64,000 nucleotides of DNA from Pinus tabuliformis (GCA_031772625.1 CM062816.1:1671778066-1671842065); one strand, 5' to 3'; positions 1-11,573 are shown, counted from the first letter of the stretch. The notes: generated by a model from the sequence alone, not told the origin. Translations and numbers: made by a program.

Positions 1-740
1 AGTTATAATGTTGTTGCATCATATTATTATTATCACTAGATTTTTATTAAATAATTATTATTGATATATTATTAAAACTTTATTATTTTTGAACAAAATT
101 TTTTTGGGCTAACATAAATAATAATGTTCAGAAAAATAATGATACCTTTTGTAGCTATGTAGAAACAAAAAATAATTTAAAAAAAATATTTAACCAAAAA
201 AATCAAAAAAGAGATGACCAAGATTTAGGATTTTCCTTTTATAATATACCGTTTATTGCGCACAGAGAGAAACTCAACACTATTATTTTCATCTTATAAT
301 ATGTTATTCATTAACATGACATATATATAGATAGATCATGTTTTTGGGGTAGCTCACATGATAGAGCACATAAATCTATTATGTAAAATATTATGAGTTT
401 TTTATTTTGATCCCCTGATTAACCCATGTTCACTTTAGGGCTAGGGGTGGTGCACCTGGTGGTAGCTAATGGAAGTGACTCCATGTCATGTGAGTATGAG
501 ACCACTCTATTTTCCAACTCATTTGGTCATAACATAAATATGTCTCATTGTGTGTATTAAAATAATCTGTGAGTGGATCCCATATAAAATTTACATCATT
601 CACGATGCCAAAATAAATACTTTTTCCACATAATATATATAAAAATAAGCTACAACTAAGTAAGCCATGAGTGGATGTTATATTTAGTTCAATTATTCAT
701 AAATCCAACAAAAAAAAGTTTTTCACTCAACATATGTATC
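1..740. other. AT-rich intergenic DNA, nothing recognised
   Basis: No open reading frame of note, RNA gene or repeat boundary can be supported here. The stretch is strongly AT-rich with scattered homopolymer runs. Confidence 0.6.
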
Positions 741-846
741 AAACTACATTAAAAGAGGTCCATATACACCAATTGGTGCAATTTTTCTCCTTCCAAAAAA
801 TAATGGCATAGATTGGTGTATATAAACCACTTTTAATGTGGTTGTT
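741..846. repeat. Small imperfect inverted repeat (MITE-like foldback)
   Basis: The left arm (741-780) and right arm (810-846) are close reverse complements. The left contains ACATTAAAAGAGGTCC and ATACACCAA; the right contains TTGGTGTATATAAACCAC then TTTTAATGT. A spacer of about 30 bp separates them. The size and terminal symmetry suit a short foldback or MITE remnant. No second copy was seen in this window, so the family assignment is inference. Confidence 0.5.
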
Positions 847-889
847 ATAGTTGAAAGACAACGTCCATGGGGAGGATTAGTAGATCTTG

Positions 890-1335
890 ATTTAATATGG
901 CTAAATATGGTCAAATTTATGGTTGATGGAGGGTGACGATGGTTGACTACAGTTGATGGTGGTTTACCACGGTTGACTATGGTTTACCATGGTTGACTAT
1001 GTTGATGATGGTTTTCCATGTTTGGGTATGTTTCACTATGGATAACAATGGTTCAAGAAGGTCGACCATGGTTCATGGTCATGAACCATTTTTAAAAAGT
1101 GTTGACAAGGATTAGTCGTAATTTACCATTGGATCAAAAAGTGTTGACAAGGATTAGCCGTAATTTACCATTGGCTCTAGGTGTTGACCATTGTTGGTGG
1201 TTAAATATGGTGGACCATAATGACCATGTTTTACTATGTTTGAAATTGTTGAGAATGTTTCACCATGGTTGAGATTATTTGAAAATTATTAACTAAGATT
1301 AAACATGGTTGACCATGGTTTCCAACGTTTAACTT
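890..1335. repeat. Degenerate minisatellite rich in GGTTGACYATGG
   Basis: The stretch is made of imperfect units built on GGTTGAC, GGTTTACCATGG and GTTGATG. It includes one clear 42-bp tandem duplication (about 1094-1177) carrying GTGTTGACAAGGATTAG twice. At least seven TTGAC cores occur; TTGAC is the core of the plant W-box bound by WRKY factors. With no gene nearby, this is most simply an old simple-sequence expansion. Confidence 0.6.
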
Positions 1336-2313
1336 GATGTAGCCCTAGTCACCCAATTTTTATTAGACCCAAGGGGGGTAATGAAATTTCATAGTGGAAG
1401 AAATTCCCTAAAATGTAAATTGTTTTAAAATATAGAATAGTAAAATTCCATATATTACAAGTGTCCATACCATAAAAGAATCTAAATTGTTAGGTTGTAA
1501 GGTTACTTTGGTGAGTTGGTATTTTTCCCAAGTGATTCTTTGTAAAAGTGACAAATGTCGGGTTGAGGTGTTAGTAGTTTGGGACAAATATCCAATTCAC
1601 CTTTATTATATTAGAATATTTTGTAGCCAGTAGAAACTATAGACGTATGTATAGTTAGAATTTTAAGAGCTCAAGGAGGAACAAAAAGGCATGTAGCTCA
1701 CAGTAGAAGACTATGTAAGTCTTTGTATAAATATGTTATGATCTAGTTAGTAGAATGAGTTTCAATTTATGCTATGTGTGTGTGTGTGTGTGTGTAATCT
1801 GTGTGATTTAGCTTCCTTTGTGGTCATTTGAATTCTCAATGAGAATGAGTGCAAGGGATGTGTTCCTACCACATTAAAGAGGCTTATCCTAATCCTCATC
1901 CTAGAAAGGGGGATATTCTATAGATAACATGAGAACAAGCATATTAGAGGAGGTCAACAAGGGGCATAACTTGCAATGTATGGTCACCCAGAGTCTGGTT
2001 ATGAACACACCGCACAAATCGAATAATGTTATACTGAGCACGTTCTCGTGACAACCAAGGTACAACCCTATAAACCACAACCATATTTCCAATGAAAATT
2101 TTAGCTCATTATCCAAGCTAAAAGTCTATCTCTCGGCAAGATCTATGAATGAGCCGACGCATTGAGATTTTCATTGTACATAAGTCAACACACTGAATGT
2201 GGGATTACTTGTAAGTCATTACATTCATAATTAGTCTTTACACAGTGCTGACATCGTCGATCATTGCGAATAGTCGGTCAATTATCATCGAGAAAAATTG
2301 TTGAGGCCTCGAG
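1336..2313. other. Intergenic DNA with a short (TG)n microsatellite
   Basis: A TG microsatellite lies at about 1774-1795. The rest, including a short minus-strand ORF at 1901-2116, shows no recognisable domain. The lower end abuts copy A of the 1.2 kb segmental repeat. Confidence 0.5.
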
Positions 2314-3512
2314 AGAGGGAAAAACCACATTCCAATGCAAGAAGAGAGTCAAATTGTGATTACAAACCATCCCTCCTTGCTGACATCAGTGATCAGCCGC
2401 CCCCCACTCACCCCCCACCCCCATGCAATTAAATAAAGTTGTTGATCCTCCACCACCAAATACCCGTCATTCGATTGACAGAGTGGAACCTCGATCATCT
2501 AGTATTTCACAAAGTATCATACCTTGTGCCTCAAATACTAGTTCATGTGCACACAGTGAATATATCTATGTACATTTTTTATATTGAAAAAAAATCTAAC
2601 ATCAAGAGGATAAATAAAAATTACATTATGTTAGAGAAAGGTATATCACGCTAGAAAAAAATCATGTGGGTTGTAGTGATCATAAATTTTTATTAAGCTT
2701 ATGAAAATACCATTTAATGTTTTTTATAATCATTCTTATTTTTTCATATAATTTTAATTTATTTTTAAATTTATGTCAAACCTAACCTAGAAGATCAAAA
2801 GTATATTTTAGTTTTGACTAGCACAAAAAAACCCAACATTGCAAAAACACAAACCTAATCCAATGAGTTACAAAATCAAACATTGGATAATTTCCAAATC
2901 AGCATGTGATGCAAAATCCTGGTGCAGCAATGGATATAAAGTGATGCAAATTTTGCACCTCTCAAGCCACAAATCCTACTTGAGGTTAAACATGCTCACT
3001 AGGAATAGTGATTAATAAAAATAATAATAATAACAAGAGGAATCAATTTTAGAAAAGCCTAAAGTAAAAGTGTCATTGTTTATTAGTCTAGCTGATTTGT
3101 ATATTTTTAGAAACTAAATAAGTCAACTCGTGAGGCACATATGTCAAGAAATAGGAACAAATTTGTTTCGAATGTGTGTTAGAAATATACAAGTACTTAT
3201 TATATGGGTGATACAAAAAATATAGTTGAGTTGATCTGTGCATCCTTTTTGGGAATATGCCTTGTTTTTCCAAATTATAGCATGTGTTAAATTATGCATT
3301 GTTTAGAGGTATGACATCCTTGTGGATTCCATCTTAACTAAAGCTACATGTTATCAGGATGACAAGTGCAACCTACTTTGGGGATATTTCCCAAGTGATC
3401 TATATCAACGTTGAACATGACCAGAATGTGTCACAACAATGAAGAATATAGTTGGTAGTTCAATTCATGAGGGTAGTATTTAGAGCATGTATACCTAAAT
3501 ATACTTACATCA
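2314..3512. repeat. 1.2 kb segmental repeat, copy A
   Basis: This segment matches 11574-12780 along its whole length in the same orientation, with roughly 5% difference by eye and a few small indels. Both start at AGAGGGAAAAACCAC and end near ACCTAAATATACTT; the flanks outside are unrelated. No domain is visible inside. Copy B begins directly at the end of the caulimovirid fragment, which suggests the duplication and the viral integration may be linked. Confidence 0.85.
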
Positions 3513-5640
3513 TAAAAAAATAAAAATAAAAATTTATTTAATAAAATATTATAACCATAATGGTATGCCTTTTATTTACCTTCTTCAATTTTCATTTCTC
3601 AAATCTATAAATTAGGGTGACCATATAAATTAAATGGTTGGTAATAAGAATCCAAACATGTACTTGATGGTACACCTAAAAGTTGATAAAATTATATAAA
3701 TAAATAAAAATCATAAGTATTAAGTAAATTATATTTCTATTTAATCCCTCATGAGTTGTTTTTCATTGTAATAGTTGTGTGGGGGATTGTGTCCACCACC
3801 TGGTTGAAAGGACATGGTGTTATGAACGGGGTGGTGAGGCCACCCAAACGCACGCTTAAGCATGCAATTTTTTATTGGAAGAGAGAGAGAATTGTACATA
3901 GACCGAGAGAGGCAAAGCACTGGGTGAAAACAACCAGACGCCCTAAGCGTGAAGGCTCTGTATGGTTCGAAGGTTATCCTAGTACATGATTGTAATGACT
4001 TGTGAAGGCTCTGTATGGTTCACCTCATCCCCAATCTGAAACGGAACCCAAGGAGGCTATTCTATAGATGGAAAGGTTTTAATTGTGTGTTTGGAAGTAG
4101 CAAGTCTGCGGGCAAGGTCAATTATTGGGGATTCAAATATTGTTGCATTGTGGGGAGCACCTAACTCATGGTCTCGATTTCAAACGTGTATGTGTTGCAC
4201 CCCTGTCACTAGAAAGCCTACAAATATTTGGTAATTTTAAATGCCTTTTCCTCTTTTCATTATTGATAAATATGTTGTGTTAGATGCTTTGTTCTAGTAT
4301 TATAAACCACCATCAGGCGCTCTTGTGTTGATTGTGTTTTCATACCATCGAATAAGTGTGACTTGGAGACAACCATTGGCTCGAGCATGACATTTGATGG
4401 TCAGGGTCCTATTTTAGTTACTGGTGGCTGCATTGTTGGATGTAATTTCAATTTCTTTTGTGTAACTCCAGAGGATTGTAGTGGGAGAAATCCTTGGTTT
4501 TCTTTTCCTATGTGATTTTATTTTGTACCCGCTTGCTTGATTGTTTTGGTCCCCTCCGATGCTTAACTTTGAGATTGGGAGCCTTGGCCTATTTTTCAAG
4601 ATGCAAAGGAAACACCACAAGAATAGATCAAGTGGGGGTCACAGTCCTCAAGATTGAAACAGTGCTCAGTAACAAGATGAGGAGGCTACAAAAACTTTCC
4701 AAATTATTGTACCCCCTAGAACGCATGAAGAAATCTGCCATATGGAAAGCTTGGCCATAAGAAAGTGGTTGGAATTCTCAAACTCAGAGATTCTAGATAC
4801 TATTGAACAATGTGTTCTTAATCCTAGAAATAGCAGGGTGAGGAGAAAATTCCCTTGTATTCACAAATGAAAACCTTGTTGGGCAAGGTGTTGGCTCACA
4901 AACAAATAAAAGATTACAATATATCTTATAGATTGGAAAAAGTTATAAGGGTGCATTGAAATCCAAAGTTTAGTTTAGAATGGGTGAATACATGATTGGA
5001 ACGTATTAAATGTGACATACCATGTATTGTTATGCTACAACCTCACCGAGATTGAGCAAAAAGGACCCATCCCTAGTCTCCTCTTTAGATTCTTATAGTA
5101 TGCCATGTTAGATCTCACAATGAAATTTTTTTACTTGTTTATTGATGGTATTGCTTTTTCTTCTTTTTCCCAAGATGTTTGAATTTTGGAACACGTATTC
5201 GATAAGGAGGTGGACAAAATTACTTGATTTCACTCTGGACAGGTTGAGACCACACGCCACAGTTCATGTTTATGGTGATGTGCTAAATGATGTAACTATT
5301 TCAAAGTTTATGTGAGGTAATACAAAATCAACACTTAAACATATACACATTTAAAAAAAATGTATATTCAAGATTCTTAACCATGGATATTCATCCGCAC
5401 TTTGTCATGAAAATTCTTAATATGTAAACAAGGTTTGTCGGAATGTGATGGGCCAATATCATGGCTTGTCAATATGGAATGCCCAAAAAAACATTACTCA
5501 TTTCATATGACACTTGTTCAGATGATAGTTTTTCAATTAATTATTTTAATTAAAATGGAGAAAATGCATAATTACTTTGAAAAAAATATTAATCTTTGAA
5601 TTTTTTTAATTCCGAGAGATCAATTATCATTCCATCCATG
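3513..5640. other. Unrecognised intergenic DNA
   Basis: Two short ORFs (3756-3989 on plus, 4494-4760 on plus) have no recognisable domain and no supporting gene structure. A 20-bp direct repeat, GTGAAGGCTCTGTATGGTTC, occurs at about 3950 and 4003. Nothing else can be supported. Confidence 0.5.
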
Positions 5641-5815
5641 GAATATTTCTTTTGACTCAACCAGGAAGCCTAAACCTGAATGTGTCGATAGTAATTAACC
5701 CGTAACCTCTTAATTGCATAGATGCTTTAATAGTAATGAACTCGTAACCTCTTAATTGCATAGATGTTTTAATGAGAGGAACTCAACCACCTAAATTAAC
5801 CCTCGGGACTCTCAA
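5641..5815 (-). repeat. Relic tRNA-related SINE with internal 42-bp duplication
   Basis: Read on the minus strand it resembles the SINEs at 24331-24762, with GAGGGTTAATTTAGGTGGTTGAG near the 5' end, then CTCATTAAAA, then AAGAGGTTACGGGTTAATTAC at the B-box position. The stretch containing CGTAACCTCTTAATTGCATAG is duplicated in tandem (period 42 bp, about 5690-5773). The SINE assignment rests on similarity to the clearer copies. Confidence 0.5.
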
Positions 5816-5825
5816 CCTTTGATTT

Positions 5826-5870
5826 GTGTATACTACTGAGAATATTATCAATATTCATAGTAGTATACAC
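5826..5870. repeat. Near-perfect short hairpin
   Basis: GTGTATACTACTGAGAATATT is followed after a 3-bp loop by its reverse complement with two mismatches. This gives 21-bp arms in 45 bp. It adjoins CACATTAAAGGTT, which recurs at about 39290 next to the same downstream words (TTTATCTC, AGTAGTTATG), so it may be the end of a dispersed repeat. Confidence 0.6.
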
Positions 5871-8069
5871 ACATTAAAGGTTAATATTTATCTCTAGAGT
5901 AGTTATGTTATTTAAATAGCAATCCTTAATAACTCACTATTGATTGTCATGGGGTAGGCAACAATCCATCAAATAAGGAAGTGACCTTTCATTCAAATTC
6001 ATACATTAATTAATATGTTTTAGGTGATATGGTTGCATAAGCAGCTGCAAATTTAGCAGTCAAAGGTGCTCAATATCGGTGAGAGAATGCATGAGTATCT
6101 TCAAAGAAACCTCCATCAGCAACACTTCCAGAAAAAGTAAAAATATTTTCCAAGGAAAATGTGTAGTTGTGATGGCCATGTTTTAGCAAGAAAGTTATGG
6201 AAGTACCAAACTAAGGATGTGGATGGCGCTTTGTGTGTAAGCAATCTCTAGGTAGTCGCAACCATTGTTTGTTGAATATAGCTGCAAGAAATATTATGAC
6301 AGAAGTTGCATGGATGGCAACTGGCCGTCATCCAACAAAGAATGGCGACGGTCATTTTCCAACCATTATAGCTTATATATCATATATATAGGAGGACCAA
6401 TTACATGGCCTTTTGGAGTGTACATGGGAGAATCCATCCTACAAAAAACATTTGTGGAAGTCAATTTAACAAGCTTCAACTATTTCCAAAGTCAAATATT
6501 ATCTTCTGAAAGTAAAAATTTATGAGATTATTTTTTCATTGTAGATTGTTTGAGAATTGCATTCCAAAATTCATATAATCAAACACCCAATTATTTTCCT
6601 TAATTTTCTTTGGTTACATTATTTTCTTAATCGTGTGAATTGTATGGCAATTGTAATATATGAATTATTTCTTATTCATGAGATTATATGGGGATTGTGA
6701 TTAGTTTATATTTTTACCCTTTTAAATTGGAAGCTAGAAATGAATGTCAGACATGTTTCACTTGCAGCAGCTTGGAGCAAACATGTTTATGATTCCTTTA
6801 TTATTTTCTCTAGCAATCGAATTGGTACAAGTGTCATTGGCATAACCCATTTTTCAATGTGGTCAAAGGCATTCTGGTGTTGCGAAAATAATATTTGCAT
6901 CAATCGATGCTAAATGTTCGGAATTAATTGGTGGAGGGGTGGAACATTTTCAGACCAAGCACTTTACTTGATGGTCTTACCTTGTAGTACAACTCCACGA
7001 TCTAGATGCCAAGGTCTTTTCTTAATTTGTTTTTGAGTTCCTTAGTGTCTTTATCTCTTTGTTCTTTTTGTTACTTAGTATAAATTTGCAAGTGGATTCA
7101 GAAGAATACCTAGTATTTATTACAAGGAAGGTTTAAATCCCAGGAAGAAGTAGGCGGTATGCATTGCAATCTCTTGTTGAAATGGAAACAAGTGCATCAC
7201 AACTAGTCATTACCAGTCATTTTGCAATTTCATTGTTTTTATGAGGTTCCAAGCAATTGACCTTCTATTGATCTTATATTCATGAAATGCTTTACAGATA
7301 AGGAACCTTGATGTTTGCATTAGATGGGATGACCCTTTAAATTCAGAATATTTATGTCATCTTAAAATGTTAGGAGACAAAGAATTTGGTGTCTTAGAAG
7401 ACTGTTATTTGTGCCAAGAACTCAGAAAATGCTCTGATAAAGTATTTGGTGGATTTTGGGAAACAAAAATCCATCACAAATTGTATTGTTAAACAAGGAA
7501 GAAAGGTTGATGAGGCTTTAGGTGGTACATGCAAGTATTGGCTTAGACAGTATCATGTGCCTTGGTGCTTGTTGAAGGACTTTGAAGAGGAAGTCTAATT
7601 ACATGCCCACCCAAACAAAAGTTCAAATAGATTCTATAAAGTTCATTATAGACTCTCGAAAACTTCCTAGTTGGATGTTTTTACCATCCTCCTTGCAAAA
7701 GGATAGAATCGTTAGAAATTTTCATATAGCCATTGCAACAAGGATGTATTGATCCAGCATGCATTGTTTCTTCCTATTTATTGTCAAAATTCTCCTTAAT
7801 TAGTCATGATTATGTGGATACTCACTTAATGGGTTGCAATCTTGTCCTAACAATTTTTGGTCTACTGTTTTACCATATCCTTGTCTGTAAGATTATACAT
7901 TATTACAATGGCAACATAGTTACTATGTTCAATTACTCTCCACTTCTAGAGGATTAAGTCATCTCTTTAGTTAACTTTGTTAATCAAAAATTCAGATGAG
8001 TTTTGGAAAAATATGCTATGGTCATCGTTGACAATGAACATTCAAGATAAAATTTTAATCATAGGTCCT
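5871..8069. other. Unrecognised intergenic DNA
   Basis: Short ORFs at 6265-6525 and 7733-7957 show no known domain. The 6.7-7.6 kb part has a slightly more coding-like base composition but no frame stays open long enough to name. A 28-bp phrase around TTGATTGTCATGGGGTAGGC (about 5940) recurs near 8712. Confidence 0.45.
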
Positions 8070-8110
8070 TGTTCCTTAACCTAGTTGTTTGTTCCTTAAC
8101 CTAGTTGTTT
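8070..8110. repeat. Two-unit 20-bp tandem repeat
   Basis: TTGTTCCTTAACCTAGTTGT is repeated head to tail and is followed by GTGTTAAGGAAC, a partial reverse complement. It is a simple local duplication. Confidence 0.8.
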
Positions 8111-8323
8111 TGTGTTAAGGAACTCAATCATGGAGGTTTGAATGGCATGCAAATGTTTTCTTCTAATGATTCTAATTACATAAGAAACCATGATTATCAA
8201 TTCCAATTCCAATTAGATGGATTCAAATAAGTAAATAATATACAAATATTAACACATGATCTCGATTTCACGTTTCTATCACTCCGAATTTGATTGTTTT
8301 TCCTTTTGACATTCATCCAACCA

Positions 8324-8482
8324 GTCAGTAAATCTACAAATGAGATGAAATACAATCGTTATAATGTAAATCAGATGAAATGCAATCGTTAAAACATAAA
8401 TATGTCAGTAAATCTGCAAATGAGATGAAATATAATCATTATAATGTAAACAAGATGAAATGAAATCGCTAAAACATAAATA
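8324..8482. repeat. Two-unit 80-bp tandem repeat with 30-bp subrepeats
   Basis: Units begin at GTCAGTAAATCT (8324 and 8404). Inside each unit GATGAAATRNAATCGTTA occurs twice about 30 bp apart, so the array has a nested period. No coding capacity is apparent. Confidence 0.8.
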
Positions 8483-8813
8483 ATTATAGCATATGAAAAT
8501 GTAAAATATAATGTTTCATTCGATACCATTTACAGTTTGTTTTCATCGAATCATCGGAGACTTACACGTCAATGGGCTCGCTCAAATCTAAATCCGTTGA
8601 TAGAAAGGAAAAAAACATTATTGGTTAGCCCATGTTCATGTAAAACTTATAATTCTAAATGAATCTCAAATGAAAGAAGTGACTTGATACACACTAAGAA
8701 GTTAATAACATGGAAACTCGCTGTTGATTGTCATGGAGTAGGCGGTTGCGCACATCTACACTCGAGTTCTCTGATCATTTGTTTTCGATCCCTATTGCAT
8801 GAGACAATTATAG

Positions 8814-9110
8814 AGTAGGTTCATGTATGGGTTCTTGTAAATCAGAATAAGTGGCAAAAGCAGAGAAGAGACTCAACAAGCCCTAGCAACTGTGTTGTTG
8901 TTGCAAGCTTCGTTGAAGCCCCGGCATAAAATTGGTATCAGAGCCAAAGCATTTGGTTCAGGTTAGTACTCAGAAATACTCAAAATCTAAATGGAGCCTT
9001 ACAGAAAATCTATTTCTTTCCGCAAAATAGAAGAGAAAGAATCATCTGTTCATGATAATCCCCTTAGGGATATGTTTTCATCATCATCTAGCCCTGTTTT
9101 AAATTCTGCT
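8814..9110 (+). repeat. Left terminal direct repeat of the caulimovirid fragment
   Basis: It matches 11275-11571 at the same length (297 bp) with about 20 differences. It covers the leader, the primer site and the first codons of the movement-protein ORF. Unlike an LTR, the primer site lies inside the repeat. Confidence 0.85.
8933..8944 (+). other. tRNA-Met primer-binding site of the caulimovirid
   Basis: TGGTATCAGAGC is complementary to the 3' end of plant initiator tRNA-Met, the primer used by Caulimoviridae and many LTR elements. It lies 47 bp before the movement-protein ORF. The matching position in the right repeat (about 11394) has drifted. Confidence 0.8.
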
Positions 9111-9905
9111 GAATTAGAATATGAAGAAACACAGCCCTTTGCTAGATGGCAGCTACCTAGAATAAATGCATCTGAAGTTTACTCGAACTTGTCTGCTTTT
9201 CATTTGAAAGCCACAACTAGAATTTCTATTAAGGAATCTATAAGTCAAATTCAAGAGAATTCCGACTGTGTACAATCCATTCCTCTTTTAAATTCCAAAC
9301 AACTCCAGGCCGAGGCAAAAAGATTAAAAACTCAGTATCTTCATCTAGGATGCATCCGCATTGGTATACATGCTTTAACGCATCAGGGTCTAAACACATT
9401 TGTCTTAGCCACTGTTCGAGATCTGACCCATAACAAATACACTGACTCATTAATAGGTGGGATTGTAGCTCCTTTGTCCAATGGCCCTGTCTATTTCGAT
9501 TGTTATCCTAATTTCTCTGTATATGTTTTCGATGAAACAATTGAAAATATTCTTCAGTTACAAATTGAGACAACTGGATTTGATATGGACAAAAAGAGAC
9601 ATAATATTGCCATACAAACTAGAGACTGCTTACGTCATACAAACACTCTTTATCTTGCAGTCTTAGATGCCCCCAGCAAAGAGTCAAAAGCAAGTGTAGT
9701 GGAGTTGACAGATTCTCAAAAGCAAAAGATTGAACACCAAACTATAAGGTGGGAAGATCTTAATTTCCCAGAACACTGGATGGTATCTAATCCAAAGCCT
9801 CCTGCCATAAAGAAAATAACTTCTGCAGACATCCGAGAAGAATCATCTTCTGTTGTTTTTTCATTCCATAGAAGGTCAACCATAGATAGAAAAAGAATCG
9901 ACTAG
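8991..9905 (+). CDS. Caulimovirid movement protein ORF (30K superfamily), viral fossil
   Basis: A 304-residue ORF. The core at about residues 115-245 has the look of the caulimovirid cell-to-cell movement protein: LHLGCIRIGIHAL, then TDSLIGGIVAPLSNGPVYF, then CYPNFSVYV with the conserved aspartate region of 30K proteins. In living viruses this family forms tubules or binds nucleic acid at plasmodesmata. The N-terminal 80 residues are serine-rich and unrecognised. The start at 8991 lies just after the primer site, as expected for the first ORF of such genomes. It is a relict within a broken element. Confidence 0.75.
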   Translation: MEPYRKSISFRKIEEKESSVHDNPLRDMFSSSSSPVLNSAELEYEETQPFARWQLPRINASEVYSNLSAFHLKATTRISIKESISQIQENSDCVQSIPLLNSKQLQAEAKRLKTQYLHLGCIRIGIHALTHQGLNTFVLATVRDLTHNKYTDSLIGGIVAPLSNGPVYFDCYPNFSVYVFDETIENILQLQIETTGFDMDKKRHNIAIQTRDCLRHTNTLYLAVLDAPSKESKASVVELTDSQKQKIEHQTIRWEDLNFPEHWMVSNPKPPAIKKITSADIREESSSVVFSFHRRSTIDRKRID

Positions 9906-10210
9906 ATGTGCAGAAGATCACCATTATACAGAGACCCTGAGTTTGTAGATACAGCTTGCTCCAATTCTAGTTCAAACTCCTGTAAACACATCTCATTATA
10001 CGAAATTTGCACAATTAGTAAATTTTTCCTCTCTCAGAGGTCAAATGTCCAAAGTGTCAGTGCCCTGTTAATCTCAGTCATCTTGCTGATATTTTCATAC
10101 ATGAAAATCATAATCTTAGGACAGGAGAAGCTCCACCTACCACTTCTATAAATCCTTCTCCTAATCCAAAGTGTGCGGACATACCATTCCCCCATGAAGC
10201 TGAACACATC

Positions 10211-10585
10211 TTGATGATGCATGAAATCACTACCTTGGAAAATGAAGATCCAAGGCTGACAGTAATCTTCAGTACCATGAGGCTAGCAAAGCCTAGATAT
10301 GGGCTTGGATTTCTAGAACAAGCAAATGGTCTTATCCCTGATTCAAGATTTGGCCCAATCGCAAAAGATTATAAAAAACCAGTCGTCATGGAAATGCAAA
10401 AAAAATTTACATTAATGGATGGTTGTCCCATGCATAAAATTGGAAGTGCATGGATGAAAGCCATGCTAAATTGGGATCTTCTCACTTATCCAGAAGCTGA
10501 ATCTTTTGGTCTTACTCATACTATTAAAGAAAAGGTTAAATTTTCTCAAGAATGGAAAAAGTATATGGAAGAAACAAATTCTTAG
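10211..10585 (+). CDS. Relict ORF of the caulimovirid fragment, function not recognised
   Basis: A 124-residue ORF downstream of the movement protein, inside the viral repeats. It reads as genuine protein (mixed composition, no low complexity) but matches no domain I can name. Its position suggests part of the structural region of the viral polyprotein; that is inference. It belongs to a broken fossil. Confidence 0.4.
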   Translation: MMMHEITTLENEDPRLTVIFSTMRLAKPRYGLGFLEQANGLIPDSRFGPIAKDYKKPVVMEMQKKFTLMDGCPMHKIGSAWMKAMLNWDLLTYPEAESFGLTHTIKEKVKFSQEWKKYMEETNS

Positions 10586-10609
10586 AAATCTTTCTATTCC
10601 TGGAAAAAC

Positions 10610-11311
10610 ATGAGACATACAAAAGGTTTTATGCTGGCAGGTGATAAGGCCTCTACTTCATCACTTCACTCATGGTCAGCCTTAGATGGTAGTAAGGTTG
10701 AGACAGTAACCACTTTCCCTCCTTATAAAGGTATTGTCTTAGGAGAAGGTCAAAATTTTGCAAAGGCCATTCCTATGGTATTAAAAGATGATAATGCCTT
10801 GGGAATAGATGGCAGAATACAAAAGGCCAGTGAACAGCTAAACTTGACAAACACAGCCATTAAGGGTTTGGAAATGAATGTGATAAAATCTGCAGAGGTT
10901 AAAGATCAATTTGATGCTATGCAAGTTTCTTTGAATGATGTGAATAAAATTTTTAATGATGTACAATATACATTTTCATTTGTTAAAGGATACACTAGAG
11001 AGTCTTTGAACAAGATAGAAGAAGTAGGAGAAAGAATGGTAGAACAATTTGATTCTACTAAGGGAATAATAAGTGAACTAGTAGGAAAAGTAGAAAAGAT
11101 ATCGGTATCAAAAATAAACAAACCAATTCCAAATTCCTTTTTGCACAAAAGAAGTGTAAAGATACAAGACCCTGTTAAACCAGTGGACAGATTTCCAGTC
11201 TTTCTTCCCAAAGAAACTATAGATTCACAGAAAGAAGAATTATCTAAAGAGGTCGACAGAGTGAGAAATGTGCTAGTAGGTTCATGTATGGGTTCATGTA
11301 AATCAGAATAA
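10610..11311 (+). CDS. Relict coiled-coil ORF of the caulimovirid fragment
   Basis: A 233-residue ORF. Residues about 75-155 are rich in charged and aliphatic residues with heptad-like spacing (IKGLEMNVI, VNKIFNDV, LNKIEEVGERM), suggesting a coiled coil. Its 3' end runs into the right terminal repeat. Caulimovirids encode coiled-coil proteins such as the virion-associated protein, but no specific match is visible. It is a relict. Confidence 0.45.
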   Translation: MRHTKGFMLAGDKASTSSLHSWSALDGSKVETVTTFPPYKGIVLGEGQNFAKAIPMVLKDDNALGIDGRIQKASEQLNLTNTAIKGLEMNVIKSAEVKDQFDAMQVSLNDVNKIFNDVQYTFSFVKGYTRESLNKIEEVGERMVEQFDSTKGIISELVGKVEKISVSKINKPIPNSFLHKRSVKIQDPVKPVDRFPVFLPKETIDSQKEELSKEVDRVRNVLVGSCMGSCKSE

Positions 11312-11571
11312 GTGGAAAAATCAGAGAAGAGACTCAGCGAGGCCTAGCAGCTGTGTTGATGTTGCAAGCTTCGTTGAAGCCCCTGCGTAAAATTTGTATC
11401 AGATCCAAAGTGCTTGGTTCAGGTTAGTACTCAGAAATACTCAAAATCTAAATGGAGCCTTACAGAAATTCTATTTCTTTCCGCGAAATAGAAGAGAAAG
11501 AATCATTTGTTCATGATAATCCCCTTAGGGATATGTTTTCATCAGCATCTAGTCGTGTTTTAAATTCTGCT
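11275..11571 (+). repeat. Right terminal direct repeat of the caulimovirid fragment
   Basis: Second copy of the 297-bp redundant end. It stops abruptly and is followed within about 3 bp by copy B of the 1.2 kb host-type repeat, marking a virus-host junction. Confidence 0.85.
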
Positions 11572-11573
11572 AA

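Larger units (their letters stand above)
8814..11571 (+). mobile_element. Endogenous caulimovirid (plant pararetrovirus) fragment, broken
   Basis: This is a relict of Caulimoviridae, the plant double-stranded DNA reverse-transcribing viruses. Evidence is a 30K-type movement-protein ORF, a tRNA-Met primer-binding sequence upstream of it, and 297-bp direct repeats at the two ends that contain the primer site, which is what a circular genome integrated with terminal redundancy looks like. The unit between repeats is about 2.46 kb against 7-9 kb for complete genomes. No reverse transcriptase, protease or recognisable coat domain is present, so it is a partial, broken copy with several breaks besides the large missing part. 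The end repeats differ by roughly 7% by eye, implying an old insertion. The genus is undetermined; gymnosperm-type endogenous caulimovirids are a reasonable guess. Confidence 0.8.

Noticed and set aside
6700-7700. Possible degraded host gene
   Set aside because: Some windows look coding-like, but no frame stays open and no domain phrase could be recognised on either strand.
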